Below are positions 1 to 10,714 of a stretch of DNA of 64,000 nucleotides, piece after piece. Below the pieces are notes generated by a model, which saw only the letters and a program-made list of their open reading frames with translations, was not told where the DNA came from and did no database searches. This DNA comes from Arthrinium phaeospermum. Lineage: Eukaryota > Ascomycota > Sordariomycetes > Amphisphaeriales > Apiosporaceae. The position numbers and the translations under genes are program-made. Location of the stretch: the NCBI GenBank assembly GCA_006503535.1, contig QYRS01000001.1:4836001-4900000 (forward strand). Direction: 5' to 3'. How positions within the stretch are numbered: position 1 is the first letter of the stretch; the number at the start of each line of letters is the position of its first letter.

Positions 1-194
1 CAAAACCCCACGCCCTTTGATAATTTATTTTCTTCAGGTTCATCCCACGATAACATCTCATTCCCGAGTTCTGTAGATCGCCGCCCCTTTTTACATTCAC
101 CTCAATCCATTGAATCCTAAACCTCTCCAGCTGCCCTTCACTCCATTCAATCGTAAATCTCAGCTGCCATCAAGTCCTTTATCTCAATTTCGTC

Positions 195-1317
195 ATGGCT
201 ATCCTGGATTCCTTGGATTTCCTCGAAGTGAAGGTGTACGCCGACAGTGTGCCGGCGGAGGAGTATGAAGACCCTGAGCTAGCCGCGAAGCAGTATAACG
301 AGAACGACCCCAGCTCCCCAAAGCCTATCACGAGCTGCTACATCGAGCCTCGCCTGAATGGCGAGTTCTGGGTTCAACTGATGCTTGACGAAGACGAGGA
401 CATCAAGTGGACTGACGTCGGCTGTAGACTGGACTTTCATCTCTTCATCGACGGCAAATCGACTGATCCCGTCGAGTGCCGCATCACCGCAAACAGCATG
501 GATGAGAGAATCTTGGGCTGGGATTTTGTCGATCATGAGATTGTCGGCACTGGTGGTTCTGCCAACAAGAAGGCCGGTTTCAAGTTTGCTACCATCAAGT
601 TGAGTATGTACCAGTTTTCCCTGCTTATTGTCTGCGCGAAAGACACGTCTCCTCTCATCCATTATCATATGTCACTACCTATCCATGAGATTACGGTAAC
701 AAAGACGCATTATACTGTTAATTACTTTGCTGGAAAACTTACTGACCAAAGCCGGTCTCTTCGGACGCAGGTGAACAAGGGATGTTGGCCAAGATTGACC
801 CAGTCACCTCCATTGAGATGCGGGTTACGGGAATCAATGAGAAAACCCCCGGTGTGACTCGCGACATTAACGTTCTGCGTAACTTGCCCGTCTCAGACAT
901 CGCGATCTTTCGATTCGAGGTTCGTTCACGAGGTAGGATTACAACCCCAACGCTTATCCCAAACCAGAGTCCATATACTGATTCACCGCAGAGGTACTGA
1001 AGCAGGAAGGTATCATCCCTTCAATCCTCAAGAAGGAGGAATCACCGGACGATGCGGTCGAGCCCGACCCCCGATACGAGCGCCTACAGTCACTCCGGGA
1101 GACCCTGTCGAAGATCGATGGCAAGCGAGAGCAGGTGCTGAACGAGATTGCCGCCGTCAAACTCGAGCTTGGCATTGACCCCGAGCGCATCTTTGTGAAG
1201 CGTGAGCTGTCCGAAGGTGGAGGCTCCCTCGAGCCTGTCCTCAAGAACGAATCCCCCGATGCTGACGACGCCGACGACGACGACGAAGCCGGAGCTGTCC
1301 CAGCTGCTAGCCACTAG
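195..1317 (+). CDS. DUF7918-like fungal protein, 3 exons
   Basis: Three exons join cleanly: 195-603, 771-932 and 992-1317. The introns are 604-770 (GTATGT...GCAG) and 933-991 (GTAGGA...GCAG), giving 298 residues. The N-terminal two thirds has the layout I associate with the fungal DUF7918 family: a start around LDFLEVKVY, an acidic linker, then a beta-rich core with CYIEP, FWVQL and LFIDGK. The C-terminal third is charged, with a predicted helical segment (RYERLQSLRETLSKIDGK) and an acidic Asp/Glu tail. There is no signal peptide or membrane segment, so it is likely intracellular. The biochemical role is unknown. The family call is from memory of the pattern and no profile was run. The ATG at 195 is the first in frame and follows a pyrimidine-rich leader. 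Confidence 0.75.
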
Positions 1318-2313
1318 ACTCGACATTTGGCCTCGACGACAATGTCCCCGCTCGGATAAGGGCGTATTTCGCGATCAATGTTGGTGGAGATTGAACCGTT
1401 ATGATGTTCGGATACCCGTTGATGATACATAATACTTGATCATTGCAGCATAAACCTGTTTGATAAGTGTGGGCAGGGTGTTCGGAATCCACAGCATGAC
1501 TACAGCACAGTCATGATCCCGAGGGATAGAGGTTGCTATATGTGCGAGTTTACACGCCAATTCCTCCGCGGAGAGGATATGAGATAAGTCCATAGTGCTC
1601 GGGTCTCCCTCCAGCCATGTGTTAGGATTGAACCCGGAGCCATACATCAACGAAACAATGGACAGACGTATGGTCATAACACAACGAAAATTTCAGCGTG
1701 TATACCGTTATAATGAGTGGAGTGCCGAGAGGGGTACGGTTATGTTGTAGCATCCATATAGACAGGGGTCCACCCCCAAAAGGGCTATCCGGCTGAATGA
1801 TTGACGCCGATCCCTACTCCATACCAGACACCCCAGTGTGAGAATCAGGCTATATATGATGCAAGCCCGAGAAGCCCTCAAGTAAATTAGACTGCTGTTC
1901 ACTACTCCGAATCCAAGCGAATGCAACACCCAGTGGAACCGGGGAAGGACGTGCCTCGGCCAGCCACTACTGTTCTGGATTTGGCGGGATCGGCTCAGTA
2001 CCGGCGGAGTAATGATCTACCGTATGCACGTCGCGGGCCTTGCATATGCTAAGTGATTCGGCTATGCATCTCATTTATTCCAAATTGCTGCGGGCTTGCT
2101 TGCGCAGGTAAAGTTTGTTTCATCCGCGACGTGCGGTATCCAGGACCCGCACGGTGCTCCGTGTCCGAGCCAACACGTATGTGGCAAGATAGAACATGCG
2201 ATTCCAAATGAATTCGGTTTTCTGTTATAAAGAGAGCCCGTAATCAAACTCGGCCGGAGCCATTATGATCTGTCCAACCTCCCACTTTACGGCCCGGCCC
2301 CCTAAGTTCTAAG
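1318..2313. other. intergenic, no gene seen
   Basis: About 1 kb between two plus-strand genes. Only short unsupported reading frames occur. It should hold the 3' end of the DUF7918 gene and the promoter of the small secreted protein gene. I see no repeat or RNA gene. Confidence 0.5.
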
Positions 2314-2792
2314 ATGAAGGTAAATATCCGCTACCACCACCGCTCTTGTCTGGAGCCTTCTTCCTCTCCTAGATCACTACCTTCTTTCCCGTGGCGTTGC
2401 CTAACACCAAATACAGTTCACGTATGCCACTGTCAGCGCCGGCATCGCGGCCGTAATAGGCTCTGCTCCTGCGTTGGCGCAAGAGACAACCTCCAGTAGC
2501 TCCGTTTCAACCTTCACGACCTTCACCACGTGGACCTCCGTCTCCACCACCACGACATCCACCTCACCAACCGCCGAACCTACCCATTGGAACAAGAAAT
2601 GCGGCGCGGATATCTGCAACAGTAAGTCCATGAACGCAAGGGGCCTACTAGTACGGAGTCAATGTAAGCTGACAACGGGGTGGTGTCTGTTGCGTTCTAG
2701 CTTACTGCCACTGCGAATCTGATGGCAAGGTTCTCTGCAGCTACGATCCGGCGAGATGTCGGGATGTCGAGTGTGACTGCATTGCAGCTTAG
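2314..2792 (+). CDS. small secreted cysteine-rich protein (candidate effector)
   Basis: A 100-residue protein from three exons: 2314-2319 (only ATG AAG), 2417-2621 and 2701-2792. Introns are GTAAAT...ACAG and GTAAGT...CTAG. The mini first exon is supported because splicing gives a classic signal peptide: MKF, then a hydrophobic Ala/Val/Ile core ending SAPALA before QETT. A Ser/Thr-rich linker of about 35 residues (likely O-glycosylated) follows. The C-terminal domain holds eight cysteines (CGADIC, YCHC, LC, RC, ECDC) that could form four disulfides. Small size, secretion and even cysteine number fit fungal effector or surface proteins; I recognise no named family. Function is inference only. 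Confidence 0.72.
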
Positions 2793-3155
2793 GAAAGAAC
2801 GGGAAGAGGATACGTCCTAACAAGAGAAAGCCAGTTCTTCCTAATAATCGTGGGGATTCCTACGCGAAAGAGTTATGTAACTTTCATGGGCGTGAACCAG
2901 TTAGGAGATGAATGCCATAAATTTGAACTCCTGCGTGGACCTGACTTGACACTGCGGTGAACTTCAAGGTATTTTCTATAATGAGCCTATACATACATAC
3001 ATTACACTTGAAGATCTATCGACTGATTAATTACTGACACCCCCAATCGTGATCTCGTAAAACATTCCAACTCCCGGATATGCAATCATGCGACGGTGTC
3101 TTATACATCAGCTCCACACGATACGCCGCCCCACTTTCTCTCTAATCTAATAACA
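2793..3155. other. convergent intergenic gap
   Basis: 363 bases between convergent genes. It is moderately AT-rich and presumably contains both 3' untranslated regions. No other structure is seen. Confidence 0.4.
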
Positions 3156-5237
3156 CTATGCAGGTGAAGCTCCAGTCTCGGAGCTTGAAGCTTCCTTCCC
3201 CTGCCCTATCGAAGTCTGCGAGCCCGCCGCCGTGGTGGTGCCCGTCTCCGTCTCCGTCCCGGTCCCCGACGTCATCTGGGACGCCTTCCGCGGCGCAATA
3301 GGGTGGGGCGAAGGGTTCGGCCTGTCTTCCTGCCCGGCCAGAACGCGACGCCGGTCCTGCAGGTGGTGCTCCGTGTCGATGGCCTTATTCATGTCGTAGT
3401 GCTTGATGAACAGACTCACAAAGAAGGCCAGGCCGGCGGCCGCGACGTAGGCCCAGCACGCCGTGGAAGCCGTAGACGTAGGCGCCGAGGATCCGCAGCT
3501 TCTCGGGCGCGCCGTCGGGCATTTTTCGGAGGGTCTCGACGAAGGCCTCGGCGTTGTCGGCGAGCGTGGAGGGCAGACCCTCCCACTCGAGCTTGCGGGC
3601 CATGACGTTCTGGAACGCGGAGCCGCCGATGCCGACGCCGACCGCGGTGCCGAACTGGCGGACGAAGCCGTACATGCCGGCCGCGGCGCCCTCCTCGCCC
3701 GGCTGGCACATGGCCTGGGCGGCGAAGTTCTGGGCGTTTAGGATGGCGCCGTGGCCGAAGCCGACAATGATCAAGGTGATGACCCACTGCCAGACCGGGT
3801 GTCGAGGTCCCAAGCCGTACATGCCGGCCGCGGCGCCCTCCTCGCCCGGCTGGCACATGGCCTGGGCGGCGAAGTTCTGGGCGTTTAGGATGGCGCCGTG
3901 GCCGAAGCCGACAATGATCAAGGTGATGACCCACTGCCAGACCGGGGTGTCGAGGTCCCACAGGACCGTCAGGCCGGACCCCACGGCGCAGACGACCCAG
4001 CCGATCCAGATGGCCCAGCGGTAGTTGTTGAGGCGGGTCACGAGCGCGCCGGTCACGATGGAGCCGGGGACCAGGGTGAACATGACGGGGAACAGGGCCA
4101 GGCCGGCTTTGGTGGGGCTGTATCCCTTGACGGAGAGGAAGTAGAGGGGGCCGTAGTACAGTTGGCCGTAGATCTGTCAAGGTTTTGTCAGCAACTAAAT
4201 ACATGACGACATGCTCCACATCTTGTGTCCTATTTGATGTACGGAGTAGTGGCAGAGGAATTGATGAATGAGTAGGGAGGGAAGAAGGCAGTCACTTACC
4301 ACCAGCCCTTGAATCGCTCCGCAGAAATAAGTCGCGATGGAACTGAGACGCCAGAACAGGCTTTTACGCAGGAACGGCTCCTGGGCGAAGTGCGCCTCCC
4401 ACACGTACGTGGCCACCAGCCCCGCCACGCCGACACAGAGCGGCACCAACGTGGCGACCGAGTCCCAGGCATGCTGGCTGCCGCCCCACGAGATGGCGAT
4501 GAGGAACGACGTGGCGGAGCCGGTGAAGATGGCGGACCCGACCCAGTCGACACGGGCGAGCTTTTCGGCCATGGTCGCCGTGCGGGGTGCGAGGGTCAGG
4601 AGCGCCGGCACCGCGATCAGGCCGAAGGCGCAGAAGGGGAACATGATGTAGAAGACCCAGCGCCAGGTGGTGTGCTCGGCGATCAGCCCGCCGCAGATGG
4701 GGCCCAGGCAAGTCCCCAGAGACCAGGCGCCAAGGACGGTGCCGTACCACTTGGGCCGGTGCCGCAGCGGCACGATGTCGGTGAAGATGATGAGGCTCAG
4801 CACCACGATGCCGCCGCCGCCGACGCCCTGGACCGAGCGCCCGACCAGCATGGTGCCGACGTTGTGGGCCAGGCTGCAGACGAGGGTGCCGGCGGTGAAG
4901 AAGGCCAAGGCCGCGACCAGGCACAGGGGCGCCCGAAAATGTTGCTCAGGGACGCGATGAAGGGCATCGTCACGGCGTTCACGAGCAGGTACGAGGTGCC
5001 GATCCAGAAGCCCTGGGTCGTGTTGCCGCCGAGGTCTGTCACCCTGGCCTGATGTAATGTTAGCATGAGAACCCACCCAATCATACGTAGATTGATGGTG
5101 TCACTATTAGATCTGATATGAAGTACTTACACTCAGCGAAGTGACGATGATGCAAGCATCCCCGCCACCATGAGGGAGATGATGGAGAGCGTGATCATGA
5201 TGAGCAGCTCGTGCCGCGTGGGGTTCCATTCCGACAT
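3156..5237 (-). CDS. MFS transporter, DHA2 (14-TM) type, with internal duplication and frame breaks
   Basis: Major facilitator drug or toxin efflux protein of the plasma membrane. Exons are about 5131-5237, 4300-5048 and 3156-4173 (introns GTAAGT...CAG at both). Motifs read in order: DACIIVTSLS in TM1, GFWIGTSYLL in TM2, the GRSVQGVGGGGI motif in TM4, and LGAWSLGTCLGPICGGLI (motif C-like, antiporter signature) in TM5. The tail is Thr/Gly-rich. The frame is interrupted near 5160 (one G short), 4932 (one C short) and 3446 (one G extra), all in G/C runs, while the protein similarity continues. A 49-codon tandem duplication sits in exon 3. The start at 5237 (MSEWNPTRHE) is tentative, because an open, acidic stretch without ATG lies upstream. 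Substrate unknown. Confidence 0.75.
3665..3959 (-). repeat. 147/148-bp tandem duplication inside the MFS gene
   Basis: Bases 3665-3811 and 3812-3959 are the same sequence apart from one G in the CCGGG/CCGGGG run near 3796 and 3945. In protein terms the segment from VWQWVITLIIVGFGHG to EEGAAAGMYG occurs twice. The unit one base shorter keeps the downstream frame open, so the insertion adds exactly 49 codons including one membrane helix. A recent duplication or an assembly artefact would both look like this. Confidence 0.93.
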
Positions 5238-7429
5238 TGGGGGATCCCCCGACGGGTGGGAGCCGGACTCGACATCGCTACTGGTGCTGTTGGTCTCTAC
5301 CCGCCGTACCTCCGAGTGCCTGCCCTTCTCGTCCCGCTCAAGGCCGATAAAGCAGCCATGGCTAACTGGAACCGTGTTTGGGGGTTGCAGGCGTCCAGTG
5401 TCGACACCACGTACGTATAGGGTGTATGGGGAGAGGCCGAGGAGATGTTTGTGGAAGTTGTGACGGTAGAGAGAGAATTATTGGGTATAGCAAAAAGAAA
5501 CGAATGATGTTCAGGGGCTAGCTTGTCTGAAGCTTCTGAGAAAGTTCACTCGTACTGCATCAGGGGGGTGATAATACCATGTGGGTAGAAATACTCAGCA
5601 TGTCGGTGGCGAACAATGATCGATGGGGGTGAGGCAAGGCAAGGTATATAACTATGGCGTACTCGTACTGCCAAGAGGGAGCTCAACGTTTTCGAGCCCG
5701 TATGTCTCCATGTTTGTCATCAGCATTTAGTGGTACCACATTGGCACCATCTTGGCACCACACAGACCGACTGCTGGCCCCCAAGTCGTCGTCAAAGACG
5801 CACAAGAGGCTCTGAATCGGCCGAGGGAGAAAGGATCGGGTTGGGTTGGGTTGGGTTGGGTGGTTGGGATATGGGAGCCAGGCAGCGGGTTCCGGCCACA
5901 ATCCGGCCCATCTTATTCGTTTTCCCAACAACACGAGGAATTGATTTGGAATGGCACAAGGCTAAAATCGTACGTCAAAAAATATGCTTAAGCTTATTTC
6001 CCAGCAGTGCAACGGCCGAGGGCGTTCCGTCAGGTGGCATATTTACTCTTTGCCCTCGCAGATGATGCGACGGAATAAGCTCGCGAATAGTCTCTGGGAT
6101 CGCATCGCTAAGATCGTACTCGTCCTCGCCCCCTTCCCCCTTCCCCCTTCCAGATCTCTGCGAGGGACCCAGACAGGCGAGACGATCGGAAGGAACCCTG
6201 AGTCGACATTGGATAACGACCCGAAAACAGAAACAAAACGACAAAAACCGAGTAGTAGCATGTGAGATATCGCCGAAGGAGACTAGGCGCTAATCCCTGG
6301 CACGTTTTACGGATCTAGCCCTGGCGGGGCCATTCTCGACACGGGTCGCCTGTTGAGATACTTTCTGATTCGCGCGGAGGAAAAACGGTTCGGTCCACGA
6401 CCGTAATTAGCTAGACAAGGTCCCAGGCTAGGATCTGCCTGCCATGGCTGCACAGACTCCCGGCTAGCTGCCGCCGAAGCCATTCGTCCAGACTGGTCAG
6501 GGCATCTGGCTTGCAGAATCCCCAATCCCCCCTCCCTCGTCCTTTTTGCGTTCAGCCTCATGGCGCTAGCCCCAAGGCTTGTCGTTCCTTGGTGTGCGCC
6601 TGACGGACGAAGAAGCTTCACGTTTAGGCAAGGGATTCAGAGGGTAGTTAGCTCGCCGGCCAGCCACAGCTGCTAGTGTGGGAGCGCCGCTCGTGTCGAC
6701 TTGCAGCAGCCCACGACCGGACCCAAACGCTCCCAAACGGTCATGGCGAAGCTTCGGAGAGTCGAGTCCCTAATCGCCGACGGCCAAATGAGTAAGCCGC
6801 TGTTTGAGGCAGAGCTGTGCGTCGTTGCACGCACTCGGAATGGTGCGGGACGGCGATCTCCACCGGTCTTTTGTTTCTCCAGCAGGGTCCGCCGGAGGCA
6901 TCGCCGGACCAATAGTCATAAATACGCACACCTGCGGCAGACTGAGTATGGCCTTTGCTTGCATGTCGTATGTTTTTGCTTCGCCTCGTACGTTGAGTCC
7001 CTTGTCCCTTCACGCAGCCCTGACGGGGGCGGCCCAACGTATCTGCCTGAGTCGTCCGGTCTCTTGGTATCGCAAACAAATTCCGACACCCGATTCGCCT
7101 GGAGATAAGAAAAGCGGAAACGGGCCGGCCAGTTTCTGCCGCGAACGAACCGTTAGTCCCAGGCTAGCATGTGATCGTCGCTGCATTACCGTATGCCGTA
7201 TGTCGTTCCCTCGCGACAGGTGGCGGCGGCTGCTCTCGCCGTTTCCGTCCAAACAAAGTCCTCGTTGACACTGCACATCATCACACATTTGCCATAGGGA
7301 TCGCCAGGGCCCCTTACGGTACCTAAATCGTGGCGAAGAGACGTTCGCAACCGTTCGGGACTGGCGGCAAATGGGAACCGGGAATCCGCTGGTGCAGTTT
7401 CCGATTCGCGTTAGCCCTTGACGGGAGGG
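5238..7429. other. long intergenic region, no gene supported
   Basis: About 2.2 kb. Many overlapping short frames occur on both strands, but none has a recognisable domain, a signal peptide or convincing splice sites. It contains a short TTGGG array and the promoter of the MFS gene. I see no transposon ends. Confidence 0.45.
5838..5861 (+). repeat. TTGGG pentanucleotide microsatellite
   Basis: Roughly five consecutive GGGTT units followed by an imperfect TGGTTGGG. It is an interstitial simple repeat; the unit differs from the fungal telomere repeat TTAGGG. Confidence 0.8.
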
Positions 7430-7850
7430 CTTTCCCGTCTCGTCGCGCGAGGTTTTAGTCCGACCGGCTTCGAAACATTTCTCACAACATGCACTGCAAT
7501 TCAATCAAAAAAAGTCAAGTCAGTCTGGGCATAAACTGCATTTCATTGTGCTCATGCTCTGCGTTGGCAGAACAAATCTCGGTTACCGAAATCAATATGC
7601 AGTTCCAACGATCTCCTGTCCGGCGTCTCCTTGTTTCCCAACACAATAATCCCATGCTTATTCTTCTAGTAACTTCTTGTTCAGGCAGGACTCGTTTACC
7701 CGAACTCTTCCTTCTGGTCTTCCGAGAGTCACGGAAGAGTCTGTAACGTTCGGCTGCGGATAGAGCCAGAATCTTAATCAAGGATTTCCATCGTATAAGA
7801 TTCAGGTCCCCATCATCGTCGTGATACCACCGAATGCCGTGACGGCGTAT

Positions 7851-9221
7851 CTAAGTGCCAAGTTCTCGGGCGTACCGCCGATCTCGCCATCGGGCCCCAC
7901 GTTGTGTCGCTGGCGGAAGAGTTGCATCATAAGGGAGCCGAATCTTGGTGAGCTTGAAGCCCTGGGGCCCGGCCGGTCCTGGATGAGGTGTAGCCTGCTT
8001 GTCGCGCTTGTCGGTAAGGCTCTCGACTAGATTGAACACGGATCGACCTCTTTGGCATAGAACAATTGCGAGAGGCCTCGAGGTGGTTGCCCTGGTGTAG
8101 AAGGTGAAGCTCGGAGCGATGTGCCTCGCGGCGTGGCCATCGGTTAAGCCAACGAATCTCTCGAGCGCCTCGTGCTCGTCTCCTAGCCGAGCGTGGGTGC
8201 GCGAAGGCGAAGCCGATGCGTATATCGGTATCCGCGCTGCATAAACTGTTGTATTCGGGGGTTGCCTCGTCGTAGTACTTCCTGGGACCCGCGTGTCCGT
8301 GATGGCGAGCCAATATTGGCACATAGCGTCGGAGTGTCGACCGCGCAGCTCTGCGAGGTGGCCCTGGTCTCGATAATGCTGCTTGTGGCCGCAACTCGTC
8401 AATCCTCCCTAAGCCGGTCGCAGGGCGTATCGTAGCTTCTTGTAGCGCCCGCACACAGGCCAACCCTCGACGTCGACCCCGATGAAGGTGACCCGAGACA
8501 TATGGCGCATGGTGCGCAAAGGAGTGAGCAACTTGGAGAATCTCGATCCGCAATGCAGAGTGCGGGGGTTCAGTTGCATAGTATTCCAGAAGAAGGAAGA
8601 AGCGTCGATGAAAGCCCCGAAGGTGAGGGATGATAAGCGAAAATATACGATTCCCACACTCTGCAGAAACGGTTACGGCAATTAATGCGCCAGCGGGACT
8701 CTTTCTCCCCGTCCCGGCTCACAAACATGCGCATGGCCACTGCGTCAGCCAGTGCCATCGAGATTTCTGCAGGAGCCCGGTCGGTCGGGAACCGGAGATA
8801 CGGGTAGTACGAGGCGGCGTGGCGGAAGTGAGACTCCATGATGAGCCGATTGCAACGTCGACCTCGATCCAGATGTTGGACTTGATCAAGTAGTCCCAAA
8901 CCTCGGCTTGGATCTGACGGTTGACGCTGAGATGAGAGACGGTCGATGCCACACTACCGTAACTTTCGAAGTTACCCTCGCGTTCGCCATCGAAGACCTG
9001 ATCTACAGTAACGAAGTAGCTGTAGATCATGTTTCGGATCTCTCGTGAATTGTGAGCAGAGTAGGGACTGCTTGTTCGTCACTGGCGGGAGGTGATGTGG
9101 CCACAGGGGACTGGATGAGGCCTTGAATATACATGGCGTTTGTGGAATCTTCGTCTTTTTTGGGATTCTGGTGAGCTTTCCGTGGAGAGAGAAACTGGAG
9201 CAGTGATAGTGGTGTTTTCAC
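7851..9221 (-). pseudogene. degraded paralogue of the 10.7-12.3 kb gene
   Basis: Collinear with the unit B gene but split over all three minus-strand frames. Recognisable pieces run in order: NMIYSYFVTVDQVFDGE and SVNRQIQAEVWDYLIKSNIW (about 8850-9030), SLTFGAFIDA (about 8590-8620), RGRHSDAMCQYWLA (about 8300-8340) and ERFVGLTD (about 8140-8165). Several indels and stops separate them. The TATA-like element is also weaker than in unit B (TTTATAAT near 9494). Single-base frame breaks elsewhere in this window may be sequencing errors, but the number of breaks plus the lower similarity here favour a true relic. Confidence 0.7.
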
Positions 9222-10714
9222 TGCTTCGATGGTACTAGTAGATGGAGAGTAATGAGAAGGATCAAACGCTCTCGGCTTAAGGGCGCCCTCGCGAAATATG
9301 GTGAACTAGCTGCGGGTGTTCTCGTTGTTTTTCAGCAGCGGACAGGTTGCGCGTTGTGTAGACGAAGCTGGTTGTGAGGAAGCTGGTTGTGAGGAAGCTG
9401 ATGACAAGGTGATAAGTTGGATTGGCGCTGGAGATGAAGCCGAATTCAGACTTGAGAAGAAAGAAGAAGAGTCAGTTACAAGATGATTATTCTTTATAAT
9501 GATGAGGAAGGAATGTGGACGTTGGTTGCAAGGCCAACAGAAGACGTTGCCAAAAATGATTAGGATGGGGGAAGCTTGACGTTTTTGTACACAGGTTGGG
9601 GTGATGTATGAAACGTACCTTCAGCCAAGCATGAAGCAAGCAGCAATGATGAATTATTTGCGACCCGTACGACAGCAAAGATGGTTTGCAGTGCTGTTGT
9701 GTTTTTGTGTACGGGTTGGGTGGCTTTCGGAGAAGCTGGTTGATTTGAAGCTTTATGTTGACTGTGGTGGAAATAGTGGGTGATCTACTGATGTGTAGTT
9801 TGATTGGTTGCATTACTTATTGCAACCAATTCCTAACCAGATCCTGCTATCTGATTGGTTCGCGGAGCCTACCGAGAGCTGAACATCCATGTCGTTGCCA
9901 ACATTTCCGTCTCTGTGTGAGATCCTGATGAGGATGTGGTGGAGAATGAAACAAGATCCGTGGTGGTGGTATTTACAGTACTGCTATGGTACGAACAGAT
10001 GAAGAGTAAGGGAAAGGCGTCCTCGCGAATTATCGTGATCTGGTCGCGCGTCTTCTCTCGTTAATTTACAGCAGCGGGAAGGTCGTACGTTGTAGAAAGA
10101 AAGCTCGTGTGAAGGATTTCCCGTTTCGTCGCGGGAGCTTTTAGTCCGTCCGACTTCAAGACCAACAATTCCCTACCGTAGATACAGCCAAGATATCTTT
10201 GGATCCGGGCACGTTAAAGAGAAAACCGATTATATGGCATATTTCCAGTATCAACCTTTTGGGGCATTACTGAAGATTTTTGAAAAGTGTTTTGTTTCTG
10301 CCGGGGATCCTTGGCACGAATATAAGAAAAATGAAAAAGAAGATCACTGATGACGAGACCAGTGGCACTAGACGGCAGGTGGGTTCTCATGATCGAAACA
10401 AAACGTCCTGTGAGCCAATGCTATCCATGTATTCATGACCAAATCGATGCAGCTAGCCTGTCGCAGAGGGTTACATACTCTACATACTTGGGTTGAGCTT
10501 GTTGCGTGCGTGTACCTGGGCCACCGCGCTCCGTATATTAAGTAGTCCTGCCGTCCAACCCGCGGCATCTCTACATCATGCTCTAGTAGACTCCAACATC
10601 CCGTTGTTTCTCATGGGCTTTTCCAAGATGAAAGTCCTTCTTCGTTCCTTCTCCTTTTCTTTTACAGAGTTTATACAGTACCAAAGGCTACTAAGAGGGA
10701 ACCGGACCCCCCGG
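9222..10714. other. spacer between duplicated genes
   Basis: Contains the upstream region of the unit A pseudogene, the junction between units, and the 3' side of the unit B gene. A third partial copy lies at about 9995-10110: it resembles 9265-9370 (shared CGTCCTCGCGAA-like block, then CAGCAGCGG). No separate gene is supported. Confidence 0.5.
9364..9400 (+). repeat. 15-bp tandem repeat, 2.5 copies
   Basis: GAAGCTGGTTGTGAG is repeated at 9364-9378 and 9379-9393, followed by GAAGCTG. It lies in the upstream region of the unit A pseudogene. Confidence 0.85.

Larger units (their letters stand above)
7430..9880. repeat. segmental duplication, unit A (degraded copy)
   Basis: This segment matches 10118-13140 in the same order and orientation. 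The left edge shares a block around TTTCCCGT..TCGTCGCG with TTTTAGTCCG (7430-7480 versus 10118-10170). The middle holds related minus-strand genes. The right part shares GGGTTGGGTGGCTTTCGGAG (9713 versus 12976) and the block ending CCAGATCCTGCTATCTGATT (9838 versus 13098). Small indels and substitutions are spread throughout, so the duplication is not recent. Confidence 0.82.

Noticed and set aside
5838..5861. Interstitial telomere repeat
   Set aside because: The unit is TTGGG, not TTAGGG, and the array is only about five units; it is treated as a microsatellite.
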